A stretch of DNA of 26,860 nt, from NCBI GenBank assembly GCA_027578815.1, contig JANBTH010000204.1, positions 1 to 26,860 of the forward strand, given 5' to 3'. Positions 17,941-26,860 of this stretch are shown here, one piece after another. Every line of letters starts with the position of its first letter. Position 1 is the first letter of the stretch. The notes beneath the pieces were generated by a model that had not been told where the DNA came from, did no database searches, and saw only the letters and a list, made by a program, of their open reading frames with translations. Source of the stretch: Coemansia sp. RSA 1804 (Eukaryota > Kickxellomycota > Kickxellomycetes > Kickxellales > Kickxellaceae). The position numbers were made by a program, and so were the translations under genes.

Positions 17941-20900
17941 ATGGAGGTAGCTATTGGCCCAATAACCCTAGACGTCACCAAGCAACTGGCGCGACTGTAC
18001 CCGCCGCCCAGCAGTTCGCAGAGCAGTACCAGCACGACAGATAGATGCAGCGGGAAAGAGGAAGAAGAAGACGAGAAGAAGGATGATTATAGAGTGTTGG
18101 ATAGTTTCTTTGCAGCAGACTTTATTCCGCCACGGATTCCCAAGGGCGGAACTGCCACCACTACAGCAGCAGCCAACGCAAACACGAGTAGCAATTCGCT
18201 TGCGCAGCAGTTGATGCTTGCGTCGTTTGATCACGAGTCGTATGGCGTAAAGTACGTACGATATCTCCACCAGTTTGCACACGAGCAGTATCTGAAATTC
18301 GACCCCGCCGCGTACACCGGCACTCGGGACGGTATTCGATTGCTGGGCGACGCATGTGCGGCTGGCATTGCGGCTGACATTGCATCGCTAAGCACAACGA
18401 AGTGGGACGACTCTCGAGTCCACAGACATAGGCAGCAGAAGCACAAGGGCCAGCAGAAGGCGCTGCGCGAACGGATGCTTGCCCACACTATTCTTCTGCA
18501 GGCGTGTATCGAGCAGAACCCACCTCTGGACGATCAGCTAGGGAAGCCCTTGGCTGACGAGTTTTGGACATCCAAAGTGCCATCGCTCCTGTGGTCGACT
18601 ATTCGTATCCACCGCGCCCAGCAATGCGCATCTACATCAACAGCAGCAGCAGCAGCAGCAGCAGCCAGTAGCAGCAGCAACCAGTCAGATGTCAGTAGGA
18701 CTGCCGCTAGACGAACCGACGGGACAGAGGCGCTGGGCGCTGTGGTGGTGCAGCTGGATGAGCTGGAGGTGGCCATCGAGCTTCTGTATCTCTTCTCGTC
18801 GCTGGCCCGACGCATGCGCATCGATATTGCCGCACAATTCAAACAGCAGCATCAGTCGGCGGCGGAGGTTGTGCGCCTAGCAATGGATTTGTTCGCAAGC
18901 TACTCGAGACACTCCCACCGGCGGCGGCACCACCATCACAGCCACAACCACAACAACCAGCGCAATAGACACGCCCAGCAAGGGCCAGGCGATGGCGGCG
19001 GAGGAGGAGAGGCGGTCGAGGTGGGCAGGCTGCAGAGAGTGAGGCTGGGCCATAAGGCGCTTCTTCTTCTGGAGGTCACGTGGGCCCTGCTTCTGGGCGA
19101 CGAGTCAAAAGCGCTGTACCGACTCACAGGCAGCAGTAGCAGCAATAACAGCAAAAGCGGCGATGTTCCTTCTGGTGGCAGCGTATTGTTGCCGTTGTCT
19201 TTGTCATCGTCGGCTCGGACGCCGAAGGGCTCGGGAATAGCGCGCGATGCGCTCCGCCAGATCAGCACGTTGGTGGACAAATATCCAATGCTTGCCGATG
19301 ATGTCAGAGCCGATGTTGATAGACTGCTTCCGTTTGTACATCCGTTTGACGGCCATCTTACGCGCACAAGTCAGCTCAGCCGGTTTGGTCCGATTCCTGC
19401 GCTGAAGCAGCAACAGCAACAGCGGCGATCTGGCCTGCTGTCGCTGTCCCTGCCTCCTGCAATGCAGCCAGACGTGCCAGGCGCAAAGGCAGCAATTGAG
19501 ACAGCCGCAGCATACGCAAGACAGCAGCAGCGCCAGAATGCGACAGCAACGGGTATAAGCGGTGTAGACGCAGATGGAGCAGTGGTGCATCCCGACCTGT
19601 ACCTGCCTCAGCCTGCGACAATAGGTGCCGGCGAGCGGAGGCCCTGGCTTTCTTCGAGGCCACCGAGGGCTGCGCGCGAATGCGTGGAGGCGTGTGTTGC
19701 GTCGGTTCGGTTTACGCGGTCGGAGCGCGAGTACTGCGAGTGGTGGCGGCGCCTGGTGCAAGCGCGCGGGATGCCGCTCAGTCTGACGCTGAATGCGGCA
19801 GGTCGTAAAGGCATGAACAGCGATATCACTATCAACTACAATGACAAAGAACACGCAGCCTCTTCTGTGCGAAGCGGAAGCGTGGGCGCGGCTGGTCCCG
19901 CCCAGTACGAGTTCTGCGGAGTCGTCGAGGCCGAGGATTTGCCGGCGCTTGAGAAGTTGCTGGATGATGCCAATGATGATGACGACGCGAGTTGCGTATT
20001 CCAGTGGCCTAGTGACACCGATATTGATCCCACTGCTAATGAGATTAACAGCACCAATTATCGCTCCATTTTCCCTCTCCTTCCGGCGCTGTGCAAGGCT
20101 ATTGTGCTGACCATCGTCAACTGGTCGCCAACTGAGAAGGAGTTTCCGCCCCGCCAGTTTCTGATTAATGTTGGGCCGCCGCAGGTTTCGGATGCCACGT
20201 GTCTTGGAGTAGTCAAGTACCCGCGTCCCCAACCAACTAGCAAAGCAACATCAGGCTGTGACAGCAAGGTCAAGGACGCCAACGACGAGAGCGGCAGCAG
20301 CTCTAGCAGCAGCTCTAGCAGCGGGAGCTCCAATACTGATACTGCGCGTCCAACCAGTCCTCTGAGCGGATCGAATGTCAAACGGCTCGAGCGCTCATCA
20401 TCGTCTACCAGCGTTACAGGCGACCGCGGCAGCGGCAATATACAGCCATTGCCAGGAAACAGCACCACCGCTGCTGCCGGCGGAATTAACCTCAATGCGC
20501 CAAAGGGTTATGTTCCAGACCCAGTGCCACCAGTGCCGGCGGAGCTTGGTGCGCGGCTGGTTTCGCAGTACGCGCAGTGGCAAGCCATCGGGCGGCTGAT
20601 GATGAGCATGATGCTTGGGTTGCAAGCTAACCACGTTCTGCAGGCAGACTACGCTGCTCAGCTATTGATGAACGAGAACCTGATTCCTGCAATGTTCTGG
20701 TGGTTGGGTACCGCTAACCTCGACTACTGCTTGCGTCTTCCTGTTTCGGTTACCGCTCACACATTTATGGCCGAGTACTCGCGTGTCCAGCAGAACCGAC
20801 GGAAACAGAACCACGCTGCAGCGCATCATAATCATAATCAGTTGCATAGCCCGCCGCCCGATTCGTCTAGTAACGAGGGTGCTGTAAGCGTAGAGGGCGC

Positions 20901-21870
20901 GGATCCAGCGGCTGTTGGTCGTGATGTCAGTGATTCTGAGGAGCCTAGTAGCAAAGGTCTATTGGCTGTGTGTATTGGGCCGTCGTCGCTCGAGTCTGCA
21001 AGCCAAGCAAAGGACCAACAGAATTCTCCTTCCGATATTCCGATCCCCAAGTATGAAAATGTGGAAAATGTTAAAACGCCGAGTGCAAAGCTCTGGAAGC
21101 CAGCGCTCGATGGCCTGAACCTGTGTCTGCGCAGTCTCCGTCGCCTAACGTCACACAACGGTTTGCGCAAGGGACTCTTGTACAAGAACAAGGCGCTCTA
21201 CTTCTACAGTCGACTAATACGGGTACCTAGCACCAATATCCAGCAGACAGCAGCCGAGCTGTACCGTGACATCATGCCTGTGGTATCAAAGAAACAAAAG
21301 CAAGCTATCTTGGATACGGTATCGCAGGTTTACCTGCATGCGCCGTCGGTATCCCTGGGCGATACGTTTTGGCTTGCGGAGTACTCGCTTGATCCACAGA
21401 TCGAAATGCACCGCCATGTGGAGCTGCTCAGGTTGCTCCATTTCTACCACTATGAGGCTTTTGGGCTTAGGCTGCCTAGGGATCCGGCGCTGTTTCCATC
21501 CTTGGTCAAGCAGACTATTGTTGTGGCCGACTCTGCGTCCCCTCCCTCCTTGGGTGCCGCCAATGGCTATGGTAGCGCTGCCAACAATACCAGCAGCCAA
21601 ACAAACCACAGACACGGGACCACTGCGGCTACAGCAAACCGATCGACCGTCCAGCCATTGCTACCGAAGAACAGACAACAGAGCGGCGGTTCCGATTACA
21701 GCTGGGCGCTATGGGAGTCTGATTTGGAGAATACTCTCGATGAGGTTTATTCTCCGCCACGCTCACACCACTCGCTTCGCACCGCTACGAGAAGTACTGG
21801 CAATGCGAACAGCAGCACTTCAGTTGCAGATTCGGGCTCTGAAACGATGGCTGTTCCTGGTTTGGTATGA
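17941..21870 (+). CDS. FAR11: STRIP/Far11-family scaffold of the STRIPAK phosphatase complex
   Basis: 1309 aa; start at ATG 17941 (MEVAIGPITLD), since the five codons upstream lack an ATG. The family bridges PP2A/striatin with Hippo-type kinases and acts in cell fusion, growth and cell-cycle arrest in fungi. Against human STRIP1 as I remember it, the order agrees. There is an N-terminal N1221-like helical region (about residues 95-390, including LDELEVAIELLYLFSSL and GHKALLLLEVTWALLLGDE). A variable middle follows. The C-terminal region (about 856-1185) matches best, with LQANHVLQADYAAQLLMNEN, then LNLCLRSLRRLTS and KNKALYFYSRLIRVPSTNIQ. Variable loops are unusually rich in simple repeats: Ala8 encoded by CAG-type repeats at 18641-18664, a His-rich stretch (about 18915-18980), poly-Ser (about 20290-20335) and Gln runs. 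GC-rich. No transmembrane anchor seen. Confidence 0.75.
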   Translation: MEVAIGPITLDVTKQLARLYPPPSSSQSSTSTTDRCSGKEEEEDEKKDDYRVLDSFFAADFIPPRIPKGGTATTTAAANANTSSNSLAQQLMLASFDHESYGVKYVRYLHQFAHEQYLKFDPAAYTGTRDGIRLLGDACAAGIAADIASLSTTKWDDSRVHRHRQQKHKGQQKALRERMLAHTILLQACIEQNPPLDDQLGKPLADEFWTSKVPSLLWSTIRIHRAQQCASTSTAAAAAAAASSSSNQSDVSRTAARRTDGTEALGAVVVQLDELEVAIELLYLFSSLARRMRIDIAAQFKQQHQSAAEVVRLAMDLFASYSRHSHRRRHHHHSHNHNNQRNRHAQQGPGDGGGGGEAVEVGRLQRVRLGHKALLLLEVTWALLLGDESKALYRLTGSSSSNNSKSGDVPSGGSVLLPLSLSSSARTPKGSGIARDALRQISTLVDKYPMLADDVRADVDRLLPFVHPFDGHLTRTSQLSRFGPIPALKQQQQQRRSGLLSLSLPPAMQPDVPGAKAAIETAAAYARQQQRQNATATGISGVDADGAVVHPDLYLPQPATIGAGERRPWLSSRPPRAARECVEACVASVRFTRSEREYCEWWRRLVQARGMPLSLTLNAAGRKGMNSDITINYNDKEHAASSVRSGSVGAAGPAQYEFCGVVEAEDLPALEKLLDDANDDDDASCVFQWPSDTDIDPTANEINSTNYRSIFPLLPALCKAIVLTIVNWSPTEKEFPPRQFLINVGPPQVSDATCLGVVKYPRPQPTSKATSGCDSKVKDANDESGSSSSSSSSSGSSNTDTARPTSPLSGSNVKRLERSSSSTSVTGDRGSGNIQPLPGNSTTAAAGGINLNAPKGYVPDPVPPVPAELGARLVSQYAQWQAIGRLMMSMMLGLQANHVLQADYAAQLLMNENLIPAMFWWLGTANLDYCLRLPVSVTAHTFMAEYSRVQQNRRKQNHAAAHHNHNQLHSPPPDSSSNEGAVSVEGADPAAVGRDVSDSEEPSSKGLLAVCIGPSSLESASQAKDQQNSPSDIPIPKYENVENVKTPSAKLWKPALDGLNLCLRSLRRLTSHNGLRKGLLYKNKALYFYSRLIRVPSTNIQQTAAELYRDIMPVVSKKQKQAILDTVSQVYLHAPSVSLGDTFWLAEYSLDPQIEMHRHVELLRLLHFYHYEAFGLRLPRDPALFPSLVKQTIVVADSASPPSLGAANGYGSAANNTSSQTNHRHGTTAATANRSTVQPLLPKNRQQSGGSDYSWALWESDLENTLDEVYSPPRSHHSLRTATRSTGNANSSTSVADSGSETMAVPGLV
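18641..18664 (+). repeat. (CAG)8 trinucleotide repeat inside the STRIP/Far11 gene
   Basis: Eight CAG units read in the GCA frame, giving an alanine run followed by serines. It lies in a loop between conserved helical blocks. Confidence 0.9.
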
Positions 21871-22006
21871 CGTTTTGTTAGTTAATTGATAAATGAGCCC
21901 TTCTTTTTTCTAATTATTTTTCTTATTCGCATAGCTATGTATTTTTACTCAACAAAAAGAAAAGAAAGAAAGAGGAATGGAATCGTCAGCCATTCTTTCC
22001 ACTTAT
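21871..22006. other. Convergent 3' intergenic region
   Basis: Short A/T-rich space between the STRIP/Far11 stop and the minus-strand ABC transporter stop; nothing else seen. Confidence 0.6.
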
Positions 22007-25000
22007 TTAGAAATCATTAGCCTTGACAAGCTCTGAAAAGTACCCGCCCTGCGTGATAAGCTCTTTTGGAGGGCCAAACTCGGCAACTCTGCCCTTGTCC
22101 ATGACAATAATCTTGTCGCTGTTCATAATCGTCTCCAGACGATGAGCAATCGTCAGAACTGTGCAGTCCTTGAACTTGCTGCGGAACAGTCTTTGCATCT
22201 CCTTGTCGGTCTCTAGGTCGACATCTGCTGTGGCTTCATCCAGCACAATGATCTTGTGCTTGCGCATCAGCAGCCGACACAGGCTAAACAGCTGCTTTTG
22301 GCCATCACTCAAATGGCTAATATGGTCTATATTCTTGTCAAGTCCATGAGTTTCCTCTGTGTCCAATTGGTTGCTTAGCATCGGCTTGTGAATAAACATC
22401 CAGAGGAATATACGTTTTATCCAACCCGACTCTTTCCACTCTCTGTTCCAAATAGCAATGTCCCTCCTGACTGACATCTCGTAATCGCTGTAAACAGCAT
22501 TTTCGCGCTTTTTGGTTCGGTCGCGCTTTGGCTCCACAAACTCATTCATGTTGTACTTTATCAAGGCGGCCCACATGTCCTCAATTGTGTGCTCCATCAA
22601 CGGATCCAGATTTCTTTTGAACGATCCTTCAAATACGGTTGACTCCTGGAGAATAGTGCCTAGCCGTGGGCGCAGATTGCTAGTGCTTACTGTTGCTATG
22701 TCATGTCCATCAATAAGTATAGAGCCCTCACAAGTCTTTTTACTGACAAGGCGGAACAATGCTCGGGTGAGCGATGTCTTTCCAGCACCGGTGCGGCCAA
22801 CAATGCCAACCTTGTCGCCTGGGCTGATAGTAAGGCTGATGTTCTTTAGCGCGTACTCTAGGTCATCATTGTACTTCATGCTAAAGTTGCAGAACTCGAT
22901 CTTGCCCGATGAGGGCCAACTGGCCGGAGGCTGCTCTATTGCGGTGCCCTTGTCAGTATCGTCATCATCATGTTTCATGCTAATAAAGTGCCTGAATGTG
23001 TTTATATTGTCATTAAAGGAGAACAGGCGTTCAGGTAGCTCAATGACACTGAATGCGTTATCAATCATCGTTTGTGCCAGACCGGTGTATGTCACAAGCT
23101 CCTGCGAATGAATAACATGTCCGTACAGCTGATTCTGCGCAAGCATGCATATCTGGAGCACAGACTCGGTAAACCACGTAACCGCCTGACCGATTACTGC
23201 TGAGAATGAGGCTATCGTATATTCGGTTTGTTCAATTCTGTTTTTAATGTCTATTTCTTTTATAAACTGCCTCGTGAAATGAGGCCCCACATTCAGGAGG
23301 CGAATAAGCATTGGCCCCTCGGAAATAACATCCATCACCCTGTCGTAATGCCTCAATGCATTACGCTTTATTTGGGAAATTGCCTTTGTTACTGGAGCAA
23401 CGTATTTCTCGTGTCTAGTGCCATACCATATGAAAACCGGAATAGCCAGCAGCATTAGAGGTGCAACCCTCGCAACTCTGTAGAGCGCGAGCATAACATC
23501 CAAGGCCTGCGATAGTCCACTTAAAATGAAATTGGGGATTCCGCTGCTCACTGAATCGACACTTTCGCTAAATGTCGAAGATAACCCTGCGCCCGTGGTA
23601 CTGTCAAAGAATGACATTGGTGCGTGGATCAGGTTTGCAATGAATATCCGGCTTATCTTTGCTTCCAGTCCTGTGTTGGCAACTGCGCTTTTAACATAAT
23701 TTCGAACACTGCTGAGTACTGTGTTTATAGCCCGTTCTAGCATGGACATTTGCAGATACTTCAATACAGCTGAGCTGTTTGTGCTATCCTTGTCCACGTT
23801 GCTCTGAAGCGTATTTATCTTGTATCCGCCGATGATAAAATCGAACACTGGCCCAACAAATCCAGACAACATCAGTGTTATTAATGCTGGTAGTCCACAA
23901 ATGCTCAGTGCATAGCGAATGTTGTCCCACCTGTTCCATTCACGAGTATCTATTGCAGAGTTGACATTGAGTTTAAATTCTTCATCAGAATCAGAATCAG
24001 AACCATAATCAGAACCATAATCTTCTTTATCTGATAGTTGAGATGCGCCTTCAATGTCCTCAGTCGAACACTGTGACTCTGAGGCATTAAAATCATTGTT
24101 TTCTTCGTTAGTCTCTTCTTTGTGGCTGTTGATTGCAAAAGTCTGATATCCCCGAGGCGTCTGTTTGGTAACCAGTGCTTTGCCCTGTTCAAGCCTAATC
24201 ACCTGGTGGAAATACGGAAACAGCTTTTCATCGTTGACAGCAATAATGCGGATCTTTCCTCCCAGCAATCCAGAGTTCATGATAACATTTTCCAGAATAT
24301 GCCGCTTGACATGGGCATCCACAGAAGATAGCGGATCGTCGAGAACATAGATGTCGGCCTTGGAATAGACAGTGCGCGCCAGCGACAGGCGGGTACGCTG
24401 GCCACCAGAGACATTGATTCCGTTTTCGCCAATAAGCGTATTATCGCCACGAGTCCAATTCTCTATGTCTTCAGTCAGAGCACAGGCTTCGATAACCTGG
24501 TTGTAGTATTCCTTGTCATATTTGCGGCCAAACAGAATATTGTTGCGTATTGTGTCATTAAGGATCCACGGCTTCTGCTCCATAAACGTAATGGTGCCAT
24601 GCACACTGCCTGTTCCCTTTGTTTTCTCAACCTCGCCACAGATGGACAAAAGAAGAGATGATTTGCCTGTACCCGTTCTTCCGGCTACCGCAACAAGCTC
24701 GCCATCCTTAGCACTAAATGAGACATTTGCAAGTGCTGTTTTATCTTTGACTAATGAAAAGTCACAGTTTTCCAAAACAACAGACGGTTGAGTGGCATTC
24801 AATGCATTATCTCCATTTTCAGATGCTTCAAGAGAAAAGCGTGGCAAGGTACTAGTGACATCCTTCTTTAATGCAATCTCCAAGTCACGGTTAAAAGTAA
24901 AGATCGAGCTCACACGTTTCATGCGGACATGTACACTTCGTGTGTACTCTATCATTTTATTTATCAAAATATCAAGCTGAAACATTTGGGCATTGGAAAT

Positions 25001-26395
25001 GGCAGTACTAGAACCATAGCGAGTAGAGGTGGCTACATACAAAGTGGCATAAACTGCAAGCTGAAAACCGGCTATATCAACAATGTGATACATGAACCAA
25101 ACACACTTACATATAAGTGTATACCACGATGTTTTTCTTTTGATATTTAATTTGTTCCTGCGGTTTTGCAATTCTGGATCCGTGTACATTTTTTTCCAGC
25201 CAAACATCTTGATTGACCGTATATTACGGTGCATCTCCATGACATTGACCTTATACGAGTCATCACCAGCATCGGTTTCCCATTGATGATTTGAATCAAA
25301 GAATTTCTCCAGCACATTAGAAAGCGCATGGTGCTCAAAATATATGACAAATGGCACTAGTACAGCCCATCCAATGAATTTGTAAATGAGAACAGCAGTA
25401 GCAATACAATTGACCAACTCTGGAATTATTAATTGTACTTTTCGGATATCACGCAAAAGCAAAGAAATTGAACTTTCTGTGTCTGTGTGCAAGTTTTTGC
25501 TTCCAAAAGTAGGGTTTACAAGTGATAGACGAATCATTTCTGTTTCCAAAGCATTATTTACACACATGGCTTCAACCCGAGCATATGACCTTAGACGAAC
25601 AAACTGGTTTGTCAAAATGTTTCCAAAGAACACCAGTATAACATAGATGTAACCCTCATACCAGCTATAATCAGATGGGGCGTCAACAAAGTACAGAACA
25701 CGAATATCTAGTATAGACAGCCCAACAGTGGCAATGTTTAGCAGAGAATTTAGAATATGGATAGGAAGCATTGTGCGCCAGGTGAATCTGAATATTGCTC
25801 GCAAAAGGAAAAAAGATTCGTTTACATCGTACGTCAACCTTTTCAATGCAGAGTCCAGTCGAATGTGCTCAGGAAGCTCATCAAAGTCCTCCAACACAAT
25901 GCCCCGTTCTTGGTTAATTGACACCAAGCGACGCTCTTGTGTGTAAAACACAATGCGCTTCATTTCATTTAGAACACCCTTTCCAAAGGCATCGAGATGT
26001 GTTATTAGTAGATAGGCATGCATTGAAGCATAGAACAGCTGGTGCCAGATGTCACCACCAATGTGCCCATTCAGAGATCTGTACATCCCAAGATGATTGG
26101 TTAGTTGGAACGGATAGTACCCAGATGGATGTAAGGTGAGCAGCGAAGACAGAGCAACAGCCACTGGAAAGTGAATGTTGGTCCATCCAGAGCACAGGAT
26201 AATTGAAAGAGACAAAAGCATAGCATAGCAGCACTGAGAGAGAGGACTTGGCAAGTAGCATGTGTTTATTTTCTTTGAACTGACACAACGAACAGCAGTT
26301 GTAACAGCAGTCAACACCAGTGTGGTGTCAATGACTGGATAAAAGGCAGCATCCTTTATATTGAGAGCCCGTGAATAAAGTTCAAATATACTCAT
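22007..26395 (-). CDS. Divergent ABCC-type ABC transporter with degenerate NBD1
   Basis: 1462 aa from the ATG at 26395 (MSIFELYSR, A-rich context, just after a pyrimidine-rich leader). The frame is open 32 codons further to 26491, but that part is translated T-rich repeat. Order: short N-terminal membrane part (three to four hydrophobic segments in residues 15-135 instead of a full TMD0), a linker, TMD1, NBD1, an acidic Ser/Asp linker (EDYGSDYGSDSDSDEE), TMD2, NBD2. NBD1: Walker A GRTGTGKSS (K578), signature VSGGQ (662-666), Walker B VLDDP (D686, D687), but the switch His position is Asn (N721 in AVNDE). NBD2: GRTGAGKTS (K1206), signature LSDGQ (1362-1366), LDEAT (E1387), H1418 in IAHRL. A stretch of about 57 residues is inserted before the NBD2 signature. 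The pattern suggests one working ATP site. Substrate and membrane are unknown. Confidence 0.9.
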   Translation of the reverse strand: MSIFELYSRALNIKDAAFYPVIDTTLVLTAVTTAVRCVSSKKINTCYLPSPLSQCCYAMLLSLSIILCSGWTNIHFPVAVALSSLLTLHPSGYYPFQLTNHLGMYRSLNGHIGGDIWHQLFYASMHAYLLITHLDAFGKGVLNEMKRIVFYTQERRLVSINQERGIVLEDFDELPEHIRLDSALKRLTYDVNESFFLLRAIFRFTWRTMLPIHILNSLLNIATVGLSILDIRVLYFVDAPSDYSWYEGYIYVILVFFGNILTNQFVRLRSYARVEAMCVNNALETEMIRLSLVNPTFGSKNLHTDTESSISLLLRDIRKVQLIIPELVNCIATAVLIYKFIGWAVLVPFVIYFEHHALSNVLEKFFDSNHQWETDAGDDSYKVNVMEMHRNIRSIKMFGWKKMYTDPELQNRRNKLNIKRKTSWYTLICKCVWFMYHIVDIAGFQLAVYATLYVATSTRYGSSTAISNAQMFQLDILINKMIEYTRSVHVRMKRVSSIFTFNRDLEIALKKDVTSTLPRFSLEASENGDNALNATQPSVVLENCDFSLVKDKTALANVSFSAKDGELVAVAGRTGTGKSSLLLSICGEVEKTKGTGSVHGTITFMEQKPWILNDTIRNNILFGRKYDKEYYNQVIEACALTEDIENWTRGDNTLIGENGINVSGGQRTRLSLARTVYSKADIYVLDDPLSSVDAHVKRHILENVIMNSGLLGGKIRIIAVNDEKLFPYFHQVIRLEQGKALVTKQTPRGYQTFAINSHKEETNEENNDFNASESQCSTEDIEGASQLSDKEDYGSDYGSDSDSDEEFKLNVNSAIDTREWNRWDNIRYALSICGLPALITLMLSGFVGPVFDFIIGGYKINTLQSNVDKDSTNSSAVLKYLQMSMLERAINTVLSSVRNYVKSAVANTGLEAKISRIFIANLIHAPMSFFDSTTGAGLSSTFSESVDSVSSGIPNFILSGLSQALDVMLALYRVARVAPLMLLAIPVFIWYGTRHEKYVAPVTKAISQIKRNALRHYDRVMDVISEGPMLIRLLNVGPHFTRQFIKEIDIKNRIEQTEYTIASFSAVIGQAVTWFTESVLQICMLAQNQLYGHVIHSQELVTYTGLAQTMIDNAFSVIELPERLFSFNDNINTFRHFISMKHDDDDTDKGTAIEQPPASWPSSGKIEFCNFSMKYNDDLEYALKNISLTISPGDKVGIVGRTGAGKTSLTRALFRLVSKKTCEGSILIDGHDIATVSTSNLRPRLGTILQESTVFEGSFKRNLDPLMEHTIEDMWAALIKYNMNEFVEPKRDRTKKRENAVYSDYEMSVRRDIAIWNREWKESGWIKRIFLWMFIHKPMLSNQLDTEETHGLDKNIDHISHLSDGQKQLFSLCRLLMRKHKIIVLDEATADVDLETDKEMQRLFRSKFKDCTVLTIAHRLETIMNSDKIIVMDKGRVAEFGPPKELITQGGYFSELVKANDF

Positions 26396-26777
26396 TTTTA
26401 GACAATAGTAAAAAAAGAAAAAAACAAAAATGATAAAAATGAAAATGATAAAAACGAAAATGAAGAACCAAACCAGACTGGCACACATCAATGTAGGATA
26501 TACAAAGTCTGAGATGTGACTTTGCGGTTAGAGAAATATGTTTCCAGAATAGAATTGTAGACGCATGACTAGAATCAATATACTTCTAACCATAGTCAGA
26601 CCTGGATAATCCGTTGATTGATAAAAGTCTTTTGGGTGAATTAGGTCTGTGTGCCAAAAGTAACATGGTAAAGACGCGATAGCCTTTGTCATCTTTTTTG
26701 TTTTCTTTCAGGCTATGTTGATGATATTTTTACCTTTTAGCGCTTTTCTTTCTTGACAACTTCGCTCAATTTGCATA
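26396..26777. other. Intergenic region between divergent genes
   Basis: On the minus strand, 26396-26470 is a T-rich leader built from near-repeats of ATCATTTTCATTTTT. Towards 26700 the plus strand becomes T-rich in turn, as expected before a plus-strand start. No other feature seen. Confidence 0.5.
26425..26466. repeat. Imperfect tandem repeat in the ABC transporter leader
   Basis: Near-copies of ATGATAAAAATGAAA on the plus strand (pyrimidine-rich on the transcribed minus strand). It produces an apparent Phe/Ile-rich N-terminal extension if translated, which I take as leader, not protein. Confidence 0.7.
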
Positions 26778-26860
26778 ATGCCTTTCATTTCTTTAAATCT
26801 GCAGCCAATTATCTGGCGACTCGCCGCTTCTATTCTAAATACTGCCAAACCACGTCCAGC
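26778..26860 (+). CDS. Possible 5' end of a gene continuing beyond the window
   Basis: An ATG following a T-rich leader opens a frame that runs to the window edge (starts MPFISLNLQPIIWRLAAS). The few residues are hydrophobic with Arg and Lys and no acids, which would suit a mitochondrial presequence, but 27 codons are too few to judge. The CTGCAG within it could instead be a splice acceptor. Confidence 0.3.
   Translation, partial: MPFISLNLQPIIWRLAASILNTAKPRP

Noticed and set aside
19204..20232. Minus-strand ORF of 342 codons
   Set aside because: Antisense shadow of the GC-rich STRIP/Far11 gene; Arg/Leu/Ser-rich without motifs.
26396..26491. N-terminal extension of 32 residues (Phe/Ile-rich, MMCASLVWFF...) on the second ABCC transporter
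   Set aside because: It is a translation of a T-rich near-tandem repeat identical in style to other leaders here. The ATG at 26395 follows it directly in a good A-rich context.

Overview
This is a nuclear segment of a fungus. It carries an Argonaute, a STRIPAK scaffold of the STRIP/Far11 family, an F-box protein and two long MRP-type ABC transporters, with almost no introns and short intergenic spaces. A fungal HxxxDG acyltransferase and the F-box style resemble what I know from early-diverging fungi of the Kickxellales/Coemansia type. That lineage guess is from memory and is moderately sure at best. Nothing prokaryotic, viral or CRISPR-like was seen.

Layout. 1-1722 (+): C-terminal part of an Argonaute with an intact guide-binding pocket and slicer tetrad, cut by the window edge. 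2202-7582 (+): full-length ABCC transporter whose N-terminal membrane domain is joined to the rest through an apparent 38-nt intron. 7811-8392 (-): half-length HxxxDG acyltransferase. 8701-9257 (-): possible three-exon small membrane protein. 9406-9795 (+) and 9897-10826 (-): a small helical protein and an alpha/beta hydrolase, convergent. 10827-15921: about 5 kb of AT-rich, gene-poor DNA. It contains a striking tail-to-tail inverted pair of nearly identical 65-codon genes (12050-12247 + and 12516-12713 -) and a weak minus-strand ORF cluster (13.3-14.5 kb). 15922-17547 (+): F-box protein. 17941-21870 (+): STRIP/Far11-like protein with a three-codon upstream ORF. 22007-26395 (-): second, more divergent ABCC transporter with degenerate NBD1. 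26778-end (+): possible start of another gene.

The genes do not form one pathway. Two themes recur. Membrane export is represented by two unlike ABCC pumps. An RNA-silencing effector lies about 10 kb from an inverted repeat that could make double-stranded RNA. Several starts share a TATA-like box and/or a pyrimidine-rich leader, and this helped choose start codons. Base composition is mosaic: the Argonaute, hydrolase and STRIP genes are GC-rich, while the ABC, F-box and 65-codon genes are AT-rich.

The best candidate for something undescribed is the inverted 65-codon gene pair.
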